Both the position numbers and the translations under genes were made by a program. The notes under the pieces are model-generated. The model was not told the origin of the DNA. It did no database searches and saw only the letters and a program-made list of their open reading frames with translations. Below are positions 8,361 to 16,236 of a DNA stretch of 64,000 bases, piece by piece. Source of the DNA: Sulfurivermis sp040755915. GTDB lineage: Bacteria; Pseudomonadota; Gammaproteobacteria; Thiohalomonadales; Thiohalomonadaceae. Location of the stretch: positions 1 through 64,000 of the forward strand of contig JBFLWM010000026.1 in assembly GCA_040755915.1 (NCBI GenBank), given 5' to 3'. Position 1 is the first letter of the stretch. Every line of letters begins with the position of its first letter.

Positions 8361-8791
8361 ACAGCGGGCGCGAAAAGGCGAGCACTACCACCAATGCGGC
8401 TGCGTGGGCCGGACTGAAGTCCGCCCCACGCAGGGCTGACGCCAAACCATCCCGAAAACCCCTTTCATCGCAGGGCCGGCTTCAGCCGGCGAGGCCGGTT
8501 GAAACCGGCCCTACAGCGCCGTGCACAGCGTGTGCGCGATACGCCCTTTTCCTTGACCGCTAAAACGCACATACCCTGCGGGATTTCTTGCATCCCGCAA
8601 AATAGCCGACAGAATTGATATAGATCAGCGCGCCTCCCCCGCGACACCGGCTACAAGAGGTGTAGAGAAACGATATGCAGGAGGGAGTGCGTTGCACGCA
8701 CGGTCACTGGAATTCGAAGCAGCACGCTGGCAACGGGTTCAGGTGCCTGTTTCCCATCCCTCATATCCCGCTCATACGCGGAGGTGTCAGC
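8361..8791. other. Spacer between norQ and the norD branch, with three palindromes
   Basis: No gene is supported here. Three hairpins are obvious: 8400-8433 (nine-bp CTGCGTGGG/CCCACGCAG stem with an inner GGAC/GTCC), 8475-8510 (two adjacent stems, GCCGGC/GCCGGC and GGCCGGTT/AACCGGCC, REP-like) and 8577-8599 (TGCGGGAT/ATCCCGCA). None has a downstream T-run. They are followed by an FNR-type box at 8615 and the ribosome site of the 8792 gene. Confidence 0.7.
8615..8628 (+). promoter_or_regulatory. FNR/Dnr-type box upstream of the membrane protein-ferredoxin-norD unit
   Basis: TTGATatagATCAG, nine of ten consensus positions. It lies 163 bp before the 8792 start and 15 bp downstream of a hairpin. 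It gives norD and its two upstream genes their own anaerobic promoter, separate from norCB. Confidence 0.8.
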
Positions 8792-9181
8792 ATGAATGCA
8801 CAGACCGATTCCGCTCCCGGCCAGGGCATAGCCGTTGCCGCCGAGGCGCTGTATCTCGCCAACCTGCTGTTGTTGCCCGGTATCTGTTTTCTGGCACTGC
8901 TGTGGCTGTATTTCCGCTACCGCATCACCGGTTCCGCCCTAGCCCGCTGTCATCTGCGCCAGACCGTGGCGGCCAGCCTGTGGGGCGGCGTCATCCTGGT
9001 GATCGTCAACGCCCTGATTCTTCTTGGCGGCGGCTGGCAGTCGGCCAATGTATGGATGTACGTGATCATCTATTTCACCGTCGGACACAGCAGCCTGATC
9101 CTGCTCGGCATGGTGGGGCTGGCCAAGGCCATGGCCGGCAAGTCCTGGCGTTATCCGCTCCTGGGACTGCGTTGTGACTAG
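8792..9181 (+). CDS. Small integral membrane protein in the nor cluster
   Basis: A 129-residue protein with about three hydrophobic helices and a basic middle segment ('YRITGSALARCHLRQ'). No cofactor motif is visible. The ATG at 8792 has CGGAGGTG in place. An in-frame upstream start (8675) would add a charged stretch with no support. The stop overlaps the start of the polyferredoxin gene by 8 bp, so the two are probably translated together. I do not recognise the family; its place implies a role in NO reductase assembly or electron supply. Confidence 0.7.
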   Translation: MNAQTDSAPGQGIAVAAEALYLANLLLLPGICFLALLWLYFRYRITGSALARCHLRQTVAASLWGGVILVIVNALILLGGGWQSANVWMYVIIYFTVGHSSLILLGMVGLAKAMAGKSWRYPLLGLRCD

Positions 9182-10103
9182 ACTTCAGGACCTGCGCCTG
9201 TGGGCGCGCATCACCTTCTTCGCCCTGTTCGTGCTGGCGCCGCCGCTCGATCTGTTCCGCCTCGATCTCAAGCTCGGCCATTTCATCCTGTTCGGCCAGT
9301 ACTGGACCCTGGGCCTGGATGCCTTCCTGCGTGGCGAGGCCGGTGTCGGCCATGCCTTCCTCAATCTGCTGCTGCGCGGTTTTCTGCCCATCGCCCTGAT
9401 CATCGGCACCGGCGTCTGGGTGTCGTGGAAATACGGCCGCCTCTATTGCGGCTGGCTGTGCCCGCATTTTTCGGTGGTGGAAACCATCAACGCCCTGATG
9501 CGCCGCGCCTTCGGCCGTCCGACGCTGTGGGAACGCCATACGCTGCCCGAGGACCTGCCCGACGGCCGCTATCTGTCGCCCAATCCCTTGTACTGGCTCG
9601 CCGTCGGCCTCGCCATCGTCGGCTTCGCCTTCCTGTGGGCGCTGTCGCTGCTGACCTATCTGTGGCCGCCGTTCGAGGTGTACGCCAACCTGTGGCACGG
9701 CGAGCTGACGCGTTTCCAGTTTCTCTTCCTCACCGCCGCCACCATCGTGTTCGTCATTGAATTCCTGCTGGCACGCCATCTGTTCTGTCGCTTCGGCTGC
9801 GCCGTCGGCCTGTTCCAGAGCCTTGCCTGGATGGCCAACAAGCGCGCCATGGTGGTCGGCTTCGAGCGCGAGCGGGTCGATGCCTGCGTCGATTGCGATG
9901 CCGCCTGCGACAACGCCTGCCCGATGCGCCTGAAGCCGCGCTCCACCAAGCGCCACATGTTCACCTGCACCCAGTGTGCCCGCTGCCTGCAGGCCTGCGA
10001 TCAGGTGCAGAAAGACAATCCGCAGGGACCGCTGCTGAAGTGGGTGCAGAACACCGATGCCCTCGACGTTTCGGCACGCGATTTCGGCCGGAAGGGTGAA
10101 TGA
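9174..10103 (+). CDS. Membrane 4Fe-4S polyferredoxin (NapH/CcoG-like)
   Basis: A 309-residue protein starting with GTG. There are about five membrane helices, with CGWLCPH and CRFGCAVG between helices, as in NapH, NosR and CcoG relatives. Two cytoplasmic-type iron-sulfur clusters follow ('CVDCDAACDNACP' and 'CTQCARCLQACD'). Such proteins move electrons across or along the membrane, or reduce metal centres during assembly. Its position directly before norD suggests a link to NorB maturation, which is inference. No periplasmic FMN domain like that of NosR is present. Confidence 0.82.
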   Translation: MTRLQDLRLWARITFFALFVLAPPLDLFRLDLKLGHFILFGQYWTLGLDAFLRGEAGVGHAFLNLLLRGFLPIALIIGTGVWVSWKYGRLYCGWLCPHFSVVETINALMRRAFGRPTLWERHTLPEDLPDGRYLSPNPLYWLAVGLAIVGFAFLWALSLLTYLWPPFEVYANLWHGELTRFQFLFLTAATIVFVIEFLLARHLFCRFGCAVGLFQSLAWMANKRAMVVGFERERVDACVDCDAACDNACPMRLKPRSTKRHMFTCTQCARCLQACDQVQKDNPQGPLLKWVQNTDALDVSARDFGRKGE

Positions 10104-10146
10104 TTTTTCTTGCCACTTGAAACCGGCAACTTGATACTGACCCGCA

Positions 10147-11976
10147 ATGGAAGAATTCGTCGGCAAACTGTGGCACAAACTCATCTCGCGCGCGGCGGAT
10201 CAAAGCCATGCGCAGGCAGCGGTATCGCTGGATGAAATGCGCACCGCCGTCGGCATCCTATTCCGTGCCCTCGGCGGCGACGGCGGTCTGCGCGTGGAAA
10301 CCGCCACAGCCACCGAACACGGCGCACGCCGCCGCTGGCTGCAGCGCATCGCCGGCAGCGGCACTGCCGTGGAGCTGGCCTGGCGTGATGGCGAGACACT
10401 GCGCCTGCCGGCGCAGGTGGCCCTGTTCCCCGAACGCGGTCTGAATCGCGATCTGTATCTGTGGCTGGCCGCCCTGGCGGCCAGCGCCGACGATGAACAG
10501 AATCTGCCGCGTCCCTGGCTGGCGCGCAATCAGGTCCTCACCAAGCGCGTGCTGAAACGCTATCCGGGCCTGCAATCGCGCTATGCACGCCTGTGCGCGG
10601 CACAACTGGCACTGCGCCCAGCGCCTGACACACTGAAACCGGATGAAGCGGCCCAGGAACAGGCCGTGCAACAGGCCCTGCGCGATCCCGGCAGTGTCGT
10701 CACCCTGCCGCCGGCGCGCAGCGCGCCGCAACCGGTGTATCTGTGGCTGCACCCCTCGCCGCCGGGCCAGACGGCCGTGGGCGGCAGCGACGAGGATGAT
10801 GCCGATGAGAGCGGCGGCAAGACCAGCGACGAGGAAACGCGCAAGCGTCATGGCGAGCGGGTGGACGCCACCGAACGGGAAGCCGGTCTGATCGCACTGC
10901 GCATGGAAAACCTGCTCACCTGGGGCGAGTTCGTCAACGTCAATCGCGAAACCGAGGAAGACGAGGACGGCAGCAGCGCACCGCTGGAAATGGAGACCCT
11001 GAGCATCACGCGCAACAAGCGCACCGTCGCCAGCCGCCTGCGCTTCGATCTCGACCTGCCGTCCAGCGAATACGACGACCATGCCCTCGGCGACGGCATT
11101 CTGCTGCCGGAATGGGACTATCGCCAGCGCGCCCTGCGCAAGGACTATTGCCGTCTGCAACCGATGCTGGCCCGCGATGCCGTGCCGCTGGAGCTGCCGC
11201 CGCACCTGCGCCGCACGGCCCAGCACCTGCGCCGCCAGTTCGAGGCGCTGACGCAGAACCGCACCTGGCTGCGCGCCCAGCCCGACGGCAGCGAGATGGA
11301 CCTGTCCGCCTGGCTCGACTTCGCCGTGGCACGCCACAGCGGCCATCCGATCCGCGAGCAGGGCCTGTACCGCGACTTCCGCAACAATCAGCGCGACCTC
11401 GCCTGCCTGCTGCTGGCCGACCTGTCGCTGTCCACGGATGCCGCGGTCAACAATGAGCAGAAGATCATCGACGTCATCCGTGACAGTCTGTTCCTGTTCG
11501 CCGAGGCGCTCTCCGCCGTCGGTGATCGCTTCGCCATGTATGGCTTCTCTTCGCGCAAGCGCGAACATGTTCGCTTCCATACGCTGAAGGACTTCGACGA
11601 GCAGTATGACGGCGCCATCCGTGGCCGCATCCAGGCCATCCGCCCGGGCTATTACACACGCATGGGCGCTGCACTGCGTCAGGCGAGCCGTCTGCTCGGC
11701 AAGCAGCCCGCAGGCCGCCAGCTGCTGCTGCTGCTCACCGACGGCAAGCCCAACGACCTTGACCACTACGAAGGCCGCTACGGCATCGAGGACACGCGCC
11801 AGGCCCTGCACGAGGCGCGCGAGGCCGGCTATTACCCCTTCTGCGTCACCATCGACCAGCACGCCGGTGACTATCTGCCCCATCTGTTCGGTCCCGGCAA
11901 TTACGTCGTCATCCGCCGTCCCGACGAACTGCCGCGCCAGCTGCCGCTGCTCTACGCCCGCCTGACCGGCAACTGA
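10147..11976 (+). CDS. norD: NorD, von Willebrand factor A protein for NO reductase maturation
   Basis: A 609-residue cytoplasmic protein. The C-terminal VWA domain (about residues 415-600) carries the MIDAS-type 'LADLSLSTD' motif, followed by 'LLLTDGKPND'. The N-terminal two thirds has an acidic, low-complexity patch (about 215-240, 'SDEDDADE'), typical of NorD. It acts as the partner of the NorQ ATPase. The start has no strong ribosome site. It is the last gene of its unit. Confidence 0.94.
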   Translation: MEEFVGKLWHKLISRAADQSHAQAAVSLDEMRTAVGILFRALGGDGGLRVETATATEHGARRRWLQRIAGSGTAVELAWRDGETLRLPAQVALFPERGLNRDLYLWLAALAASADDEQNLPRPWLARNQVLTKRVLKRYPGLQSRYARLCAAQLALRPAPDTLKPDEAAQEQAVQQALRDPGSVVTLPPARSAPQPVYLWLHPSPPGQTAVGGSDEDDADESGGKTSDEETRKRHGERVDATEREAGLIALRMENLLTWGEFVNVNRETEEDEDGSSAPLEMETLSITRNKRTVASRLRFDLDLPSSEYDDHALGDGILLPEWDYRQRALRKDYCRLQPMLARDAVPLELPPHLRRTAQHLRRQFEALTQNRTWLRAQPDGSEMDLSAWLDFAVARHSGHPIREQGLYRDFRNNQRDLACLLLADLSLSTDAAVNNEQKIIDVIRDSLFLFAEALSAVGDRFAMYGFSSRKREHVRFHTLKDFDEQYDGAIRGRIQAIRPGYYTRMGAALRQASRLLGKQPAGRQLLLLLTDGKPNDLDHYEGRYGIEDTRQALHEAREAGYYPFCVTIDQHAGDYLPHLFGPGNYVVIRRPDELPRQLPLLYARLTGN

Positions 11977-12147
11977 CACACCCCGGCAAGACAGCCCCCC
12001 ACACCCCAAGCACGTCAGCATCCGTCTCGCATTTGCCCACGCAGGCAATACCGCAAAGCGCCAGATTCACATGCACTGATGTGTGCACACAAAATGTTTT
12101 CGCACGATTTCCGCCGTAATTGATATTTCTTGTCCGGGGACTACGGT

Positions 12148-12161
12148 TTGACCTATGTCAA
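12148..12161 (+). promoter_or_regulatory. FNR/Dnr-type box upstream of nnrS
   Basis: A perfect dyad TTGACctatGTCAA, 53 bp before the nnrS start. Its outer bases are C/G instead of the T/A of the norCB and nirS boxes, which might bias it toward one of the two regulators encoded here. Confidence 0.8.
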
Positions 12162-12214
12162 AGCCCGCACCCCATGGGCCTGTTAAAAAATGACGACCGA
12201 TTCAATAGGAAATC

Positions 12215-13429
12215 ATGATGGCAGGCACCTTCTGGCAGACCTTCAGCGCAGCGCCCCACCGCATGATGATGTTCGGCGGTGCGGTGCAGCTCGTTGTCGT
12301 GCTGCTGTACTGGAGTGTCGAGCTGTTTGGGCGTTACACCGGTTTCTGGGAGGCACCGTCGACGGTAGTGCCAGGCATCTTTGCCCACGCCTTCCTGATG
12401 CTCTACACGTTGTTCCCGTTTTTCATCTTCGGCTTTCTCATGACCACCTATCCGCGCTGGATGAGTGGCACCGGCGTACCTCTTTCGTGGTATCAGACCG
12501 CGTTCCTGCTGCTGTCCGGCGGTGTGATGCTGTTCTATGTCGGCCTGTTCCACTCGAAGGCACTGCTCACCGTCGGCGTGGTGCTGCTGCTGGGCGGCTA
12601 CCTGACGGCCATCACCGCCCTCTGGCGCGTTTACCGTGCCGCCCCGGCCAAAGACAAGTTCTATGAAACCTGCCTCAATGGCGCCCTTGCCTCGGGTACT
12701 GCAGGCGTCGCGGCCTATCTGCTCTGGCTGCTCGGTGACCATCCGCTCTGGCTGAATCTCTCCCTGCAGGCCGGGCTGTGGTGGTTTCTGCTGCCCATCG
12801 CCGTCAGCGTCAGCCACCGCATGATCCCCTTCTTCAGCGTATGCGTGCTGCCGGATTATCAGGTGTATCAGCCAAAACTCACCCTGGTGCCGATGCTGGC
12901 ATTTCTCGCGTTGCACGGTGTGCTGGAACTGCTTGCACTGCATCGCTGGCTGTGGCTGGTGGATTTCCCGTTGTTGCTCCTTGCACTGCTGCACAGCTGG
13001 CAATGGCAGTTCAAACGCTCCTTCGCGGTGCGCCTGCTCGCCATCCTGCATGTGGCCTTTGCCTGGCTGTCCGTCGCAGCGGCGCTGTATGTGATCAACA
13101 GCATGGCGCTGTTCTTCAAGTTCGGCCCGGTACTGGGCCGCGCACCGTTGCACGCCATCGCCATCGGCTTTCTGCTCTCCATCACGCTGGCCATGGCCAG
13201 CCGCGTAACGCTGGGGCACTCCGGCCGCGAACTCCGGGCTGATACCACTACCTGGGTATTGTTCTGGAGCCTGTCAGGTGTCGCAATATTGCGAATTGTC
13301 GCGGAATTGCCTCTTGGCCCGCACTTCAACCTGCTCGCGGCGCTGGCCTGGTTGTTCATAGCGGTGGTCTGGTCTGGCAAGTACGGGCTCATCTATCTGC
13401 GTCCACGACTGGACGGGAAACCGGGCTGA
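12215..13429 (+). CDS. nnrS: NnrS family haem-copper membrane protein
   Basis: A 404-residue protein with about 12 membrane helices. 'SAAPHRMMMFGG', 'HAFLMLYTLFPFFIFGFLMTTYPRW' (abbreviated landmark) and 'SHRMIPFFS' are NnrS landmarks, including conserved histidines. NnrS proteins are haem- and copper-containing and are produced under FNR/NNR-type control during nitrosative stress, where they ease NO-derived damage. Transcription probably begins at the box 53 bp upstream. fnr follows in the same direction, 74 bp after the stop. Confidence 0.92.
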   Translation: MMAGTFWQTFSAAPHRMMMFGGAVQLVVVLLYWSVELFGRYTGFWEAPSTVVPGIFAHAFLMLYTLFPFFIFGFLMTTYPRWMSGTGVPLSWYQTAFLLLSGGVMLFYVGLFHSKALLTVGVVLLLGGYLTAITALWRVYRAAPAKDKFYETCLNGALASGTAGVAAYLLWLLGDHPLWLNLSLQAGLWWFLLPIAVSVSHRMIPFFSVCVLPDYQVYQPKLTLVPMLAFLALHGVLELLALHRWLWLVDFPLLLLALLHSWQWQFKRSFAVRLLAILHVAFAWLSVAAALYVINSMALFFKFGPVLGRAPLHAIAIGFLLSITLAMASRVTLGHSGRELRADTTTWVLFWSLSGVAILRIVAELPLGPHFNLLAALAWLFIAVVWSGKYGLIYLRPRLDGKPG

Positions 13430-13503
13430 ACGTCATGACCAATCATCATCCACTCAACAAGGCTGTCATCCATCCACAATCCCCTACTCCAAGGAACGCC
13501 GCC

Positions 13504-14274
13504 ATGCATACCAAAGAACGTGAAACCTGCTGCCCCACTCCGCGCTCTTCGCGCCGCAAGAGCAATGTCGTGGAGTGCGAGTCCTGCGGTCTCTACGGCA
13601 TGTGCCAGGTGGCCGGACTGGAGGCCCCGGTGCCCGATCTCATCGATGAAATCGTCGGCCGCCGCGAGCCGGTGGCCATCGGACAGAATGTGATTGCCGC
13701 GGGCACGCCCTTCGGCGAGATCTATGCCGTCAAATCCGGCTCCTTCAAGACCTATCTCACCCTCGCCAACGGCGAGCAGCAGATCATCGACTTCTACTTC
13801 CCCGGTGAGCTGATGGGGCTGGAGGGGCTCAGCGAAGGCACCTATCCCCACATGGTGGAGGCACTGGAGGCCAGCAGTGTGTGCCGCCTGGATTTTGCCA
13901 AGGTGAATCTGCTGGGGGAGCGTCTGGGCGAGTTTCAGCAGCAACTCATCAACGCCCTGAGCAAGCGTACGCGCCAGGATCAGTGGGTGCCGCTGCTGAT
14001 GGGGGCGCAGAACGCCGAGCAGCGCACAGCGACCTTCCTGTTGAGCCTGTCGGCGCGCTTCGCCGAACATGAACTGCCCAGCGTGCGCTTCAAGCTGCCC
14101 ATGTCGCGCCACGACATCGCCAACTACCTTGGGCTCGCGGTGGAAACCGTCAGCCGCATGTTCCAGCGCTTTCAGTCGATGGAGTTACTGGAGGTGCACG
14201 GCCGTCATGTCGAACTGCGCGACATCGACGCGCTGCGTGTGCTCGCCGGCCTCAATAACGTCAATGCAACGTGA
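13504..14274 (+). CDS. fnr: FNR/ANR-type oxygen-sensing regulator
   Basis: A 256-residue Crp/Fnr regulator. The N-terminal cysteines C25, C28 and C34 (C-x2-C-x5-C) plus C127 reproduce the four ligands of the oxygen-labile 4Fe-4S cluster of E. coli FNR. The helix-turn-helix at 201-222 has 'VETVSR', the E-x2-S-R that contacts TTGA. The ATG at 13504 is chosen for its AAGGAA site and because the extra upstream residues lack family character. It should activate the TTGAT-N4-ATCAA promoters of this cluster when oxygen is low. Confidence 0.95.
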   Translation: MHTKERETCCPTPRSSRRKSNVVECESCGLYGMCQVAGLEAPVPDLIDEIVGRREPVAIGQNVIAAGTPFGEIYAVKSGSFKTYLTLANGEQQIIDFYFPGELMGLEGLSEGTYPHMVEALEASSVCRLDFAKVNLLGERLGEFQQQLINALSKRTRQDQWVPLLMGAQNAEQRTATFLLSLSARFAEHELPSVRFKLPMSRHDIANYLGLAVETVSRMFQRFQSMELLEVHGRHVELRDIDALRVLAGLNNVNAT

Positions 14275-14383
14275 TGTCTGCCACATAAAAAGACACAAAT
14301 TGCTCAATGTCATAAATATTGCACTATTGTTCTGTTACTCATAGCAGCAGGTTTGACAGCGATAAATTTTTTTACTGATTCAA

Positions 14384-14397
14384 TTGATACACATCAA
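14384..14397 (+). promoter_or_regulatory. FNR/Dnr box upstream of nirS
   Basis: A perfect dyad TTGATacacATCAA, 92 bp before the nirS start, in an AT-rich stretch. It is the same class as the norCB box, so norCB and nirS are probably co-induced. Confidence 0.9.
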
Positions 14398-14489
14398 GGC
14401 CGTAGGTCTTTTAGCTGAGTAAAAAAGTCACAGAACAAACGAGGACTTTTTTGTCACAGACTTTCCACAACCCGCAGGGGGCAACAACC

Positions 14490-16148
14490 ATGTCAAGGAA
14501 ACTGAAGCTAAGCAGGACCTACTCAGCCGTACTTTCCGCATTGCTCGTTGGTGGAGCAATCACCTTCAGCGGCCAGGCCGCAGCCGCAGCGGCTGCCGGT
14601 CCCTCGCTGTCCGAGGCCGACTTCGAGCGCGCCAAGCTGCTGTATTTCCAGCAGTGCGCAGGCTGCCATGGCGTACTGCGCAAGGGTGCCACCGGCAAGA
14701 ACCTCGAGCCGGTCAACACCAAGAAGCTGGGCCAGCAGCGCCTGGAACGCATCATCGCCTTCGGTACCGAGGGCGGCATGAACAACTTCGACGGCATCAT
14801 GTCGAAGGCCGACATCAAGATGCTGGCCACCTACATCCAGATGGAGCCGCCGGTTCCGCCCGAGATGTCCCTGGCCCAGATGAAGGCGCGCACCAAGGTT
14901 CATGTGCCGCTGAAGGACTACCCGACCAAGCCGCTGCACGGCCGCAACTGGGAGAACTTCTTCGTCGTCATCGAGCGTGACGTCGGCAAGGTGGCGGTCA
15001 TCGACGGTGACAAGAAAGAAGTCGTCACCCACATCCCCACCGGCTACGCCGTGCACGTGTTGAAGGCTCTGGAGCACAACGAGGCCGTCCATCCGGAGAA
15101 TCCGAAGGACGTGGGCCGCTTCTGGTACACCATGGGCCGTGACGGCAAGGTGACCAAGATCGACCTGTGGCAGACCCCGGACAAGATGCTGGTCGCCGAG
15201 ACCCAGATCGCCTATGACGCCCGCGACATCGCCGTCTCCGGCGATGGCAAGTACGTGGTCGGTGGCGGTTACTGGCCGCCGCACTTCGTCATCATGGATG
15301 CCAAGACCCTGGATCCCCTCAAGGTGGTTTCCTCCCGCGGTGTCAACGTCGATGGCGACTATGTCAACGAGTCCCGCGTCGCCGCCATTTACGATACCCC
15401 GCATGCCCCGACCTGGCTGGTTAACATGAAGGAGCTGGGCCAGACCTGGCAGGTGGACTACTCCGACATCGACAACCTGCGCATCGACAAGATCGACAAC
15501 GCCAAGTTCCTGCATGACGGCTTCTTCGATCCGACCGGCCGTTATTTCCAGATCGCGGCCAACGCCTCCAACAAGATGGTGGTGATCGATGCCAAGGAGC
15601 GCAAGCTGGAAGCCATGATCGACGTGGACAAGCGTCCGCATCCGGGTCCCGGCGCCAACTGGAACGATCCCAAGTGCGGTCCGGTGGGCGGTACGCCGCA
15701 CCTTGGCGTAGGCAAGCTGACCGTATGGGGCAACGATCCCGCCGGCCACAAGGATAATGCCTGGAAGATCTGCTACGAGACCCCGACCGACGGTCCTGGC
15801 CTGTTCGTCCGCACCCATCCGAAGAGCGACTACGTGTGGATCGACCAGACCCTGCACCCGGAGCCGGAAGTCCAGCAGTCCGTCAAGGTCATCGACAAGA
15901 AGACCGGCAAGGTCGTCAAGACCATCCGTCTGACCAACACCGAAGGCTACGTGGCGGTTCACTTCGAGTTCAATGCCGATGGCAGCGAACTGTGGGCCTC
16001 GGTCTGGAACCGCAAGGATTCCAAGACCGCCAACGGCGAAATTGTCGTCTTCGACGCCAAGACCCTGCAGGAGAAGAAGCGCATCAAGGGTCTCTACGCG
16101 CCGACCGGCAAGTTCAATGTCCACAACCGCAGCAACCATGTGACCTGA
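14490..16148 (+). CDS. nirS: Cytochrome cd1 nitrite reductase
   Basis: A 552-residue periplasmic enzyme that reduces nitrite to NO. It has a signal peptide (about 1-35, ending AAAAA), a cytochrome c domain with CAGCH at 56-60, then the eight-bladed d1 propeller. Propeller landmarks include 'GRDGKVTKIDLW', 'KRPHPGPGANW' and 'FNVHNRSNHVT' at the C-terminus. Length is normal. The ATG at 14490 is chosen because the signal peptide starts there, with GGGGG upstream. It is monocistronic, ending in its own terminator, which fits high expression. Confidence 0.97.
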   Translation: MSRKLKLSRTYSAVLSALLVGGAITFSGQAAAAAAAGPSLSEADFERAKLLYFQQCAGCHGVLRKGATGKNLEPVNTKKLGQQRLERIIAFGTEGGMNNFDGIMSKADIKMLATYIQMEPPVPPEMSLAQMKARTKVHVPLKDYPTKPLHGRNWENFFVVIERDVGKVAVIDGDKKEVVTHIPTGYAVHVLKALEHNEAVHPENPKDVGRFWYTMGRDGKVTKIDLWQTPDKMLVAETQIAYDARDIAVSGDGKYVVGGGYWPPHFVIMDAKTLDPLKVVSSRGVNVDGDYVNESRVAAIYDTPHAPTWLVNMKELGQTWQVDYSDIDNLRIDKIDNAKFLHDGFFDPTGRYFQIAANASNKMVVIDAKERKLEAMIDVDKRPHPGPGANWNDPKCGPVGGTPHLGVGKLTVWGNDPAGHKDNAWKICYETPTDGPGLFVRTHPKSDYVWIDQTLHPEPEVQQSVKVIDKKTGKVVKTIRLTNTEGYVAVHFEFNADGSELWASVWNRKDSKTANGEIVVFDAKTLQEKKRIKGLYAPTGKFNVHNRSNHVT

Positions 16149-16167
16149 TGGCGTAGGCGCCAGGCAA

Positions 16168-16197
16168 GGCGGGATGAGCAATCATCCCGCCTTTTTT
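16168..16197 (+). terminator. Rho-independent terminator after nirS
   Basis: A ten-bp perfect stem, GGCGGGATGA/TCATCCCGCC, with loop GCAA, followed by TTTTTT. It starts 20 bp after the nirS stop. The next gene has a possible in-frame ATG inside this stem, which I reject in favour of the one at 16237. Confidence 0.93.
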
Positions 16198-16236
16198 CTG
16201 CCGCAAATCAGTGCCAATGTCCGGGGGAAATCGAAG

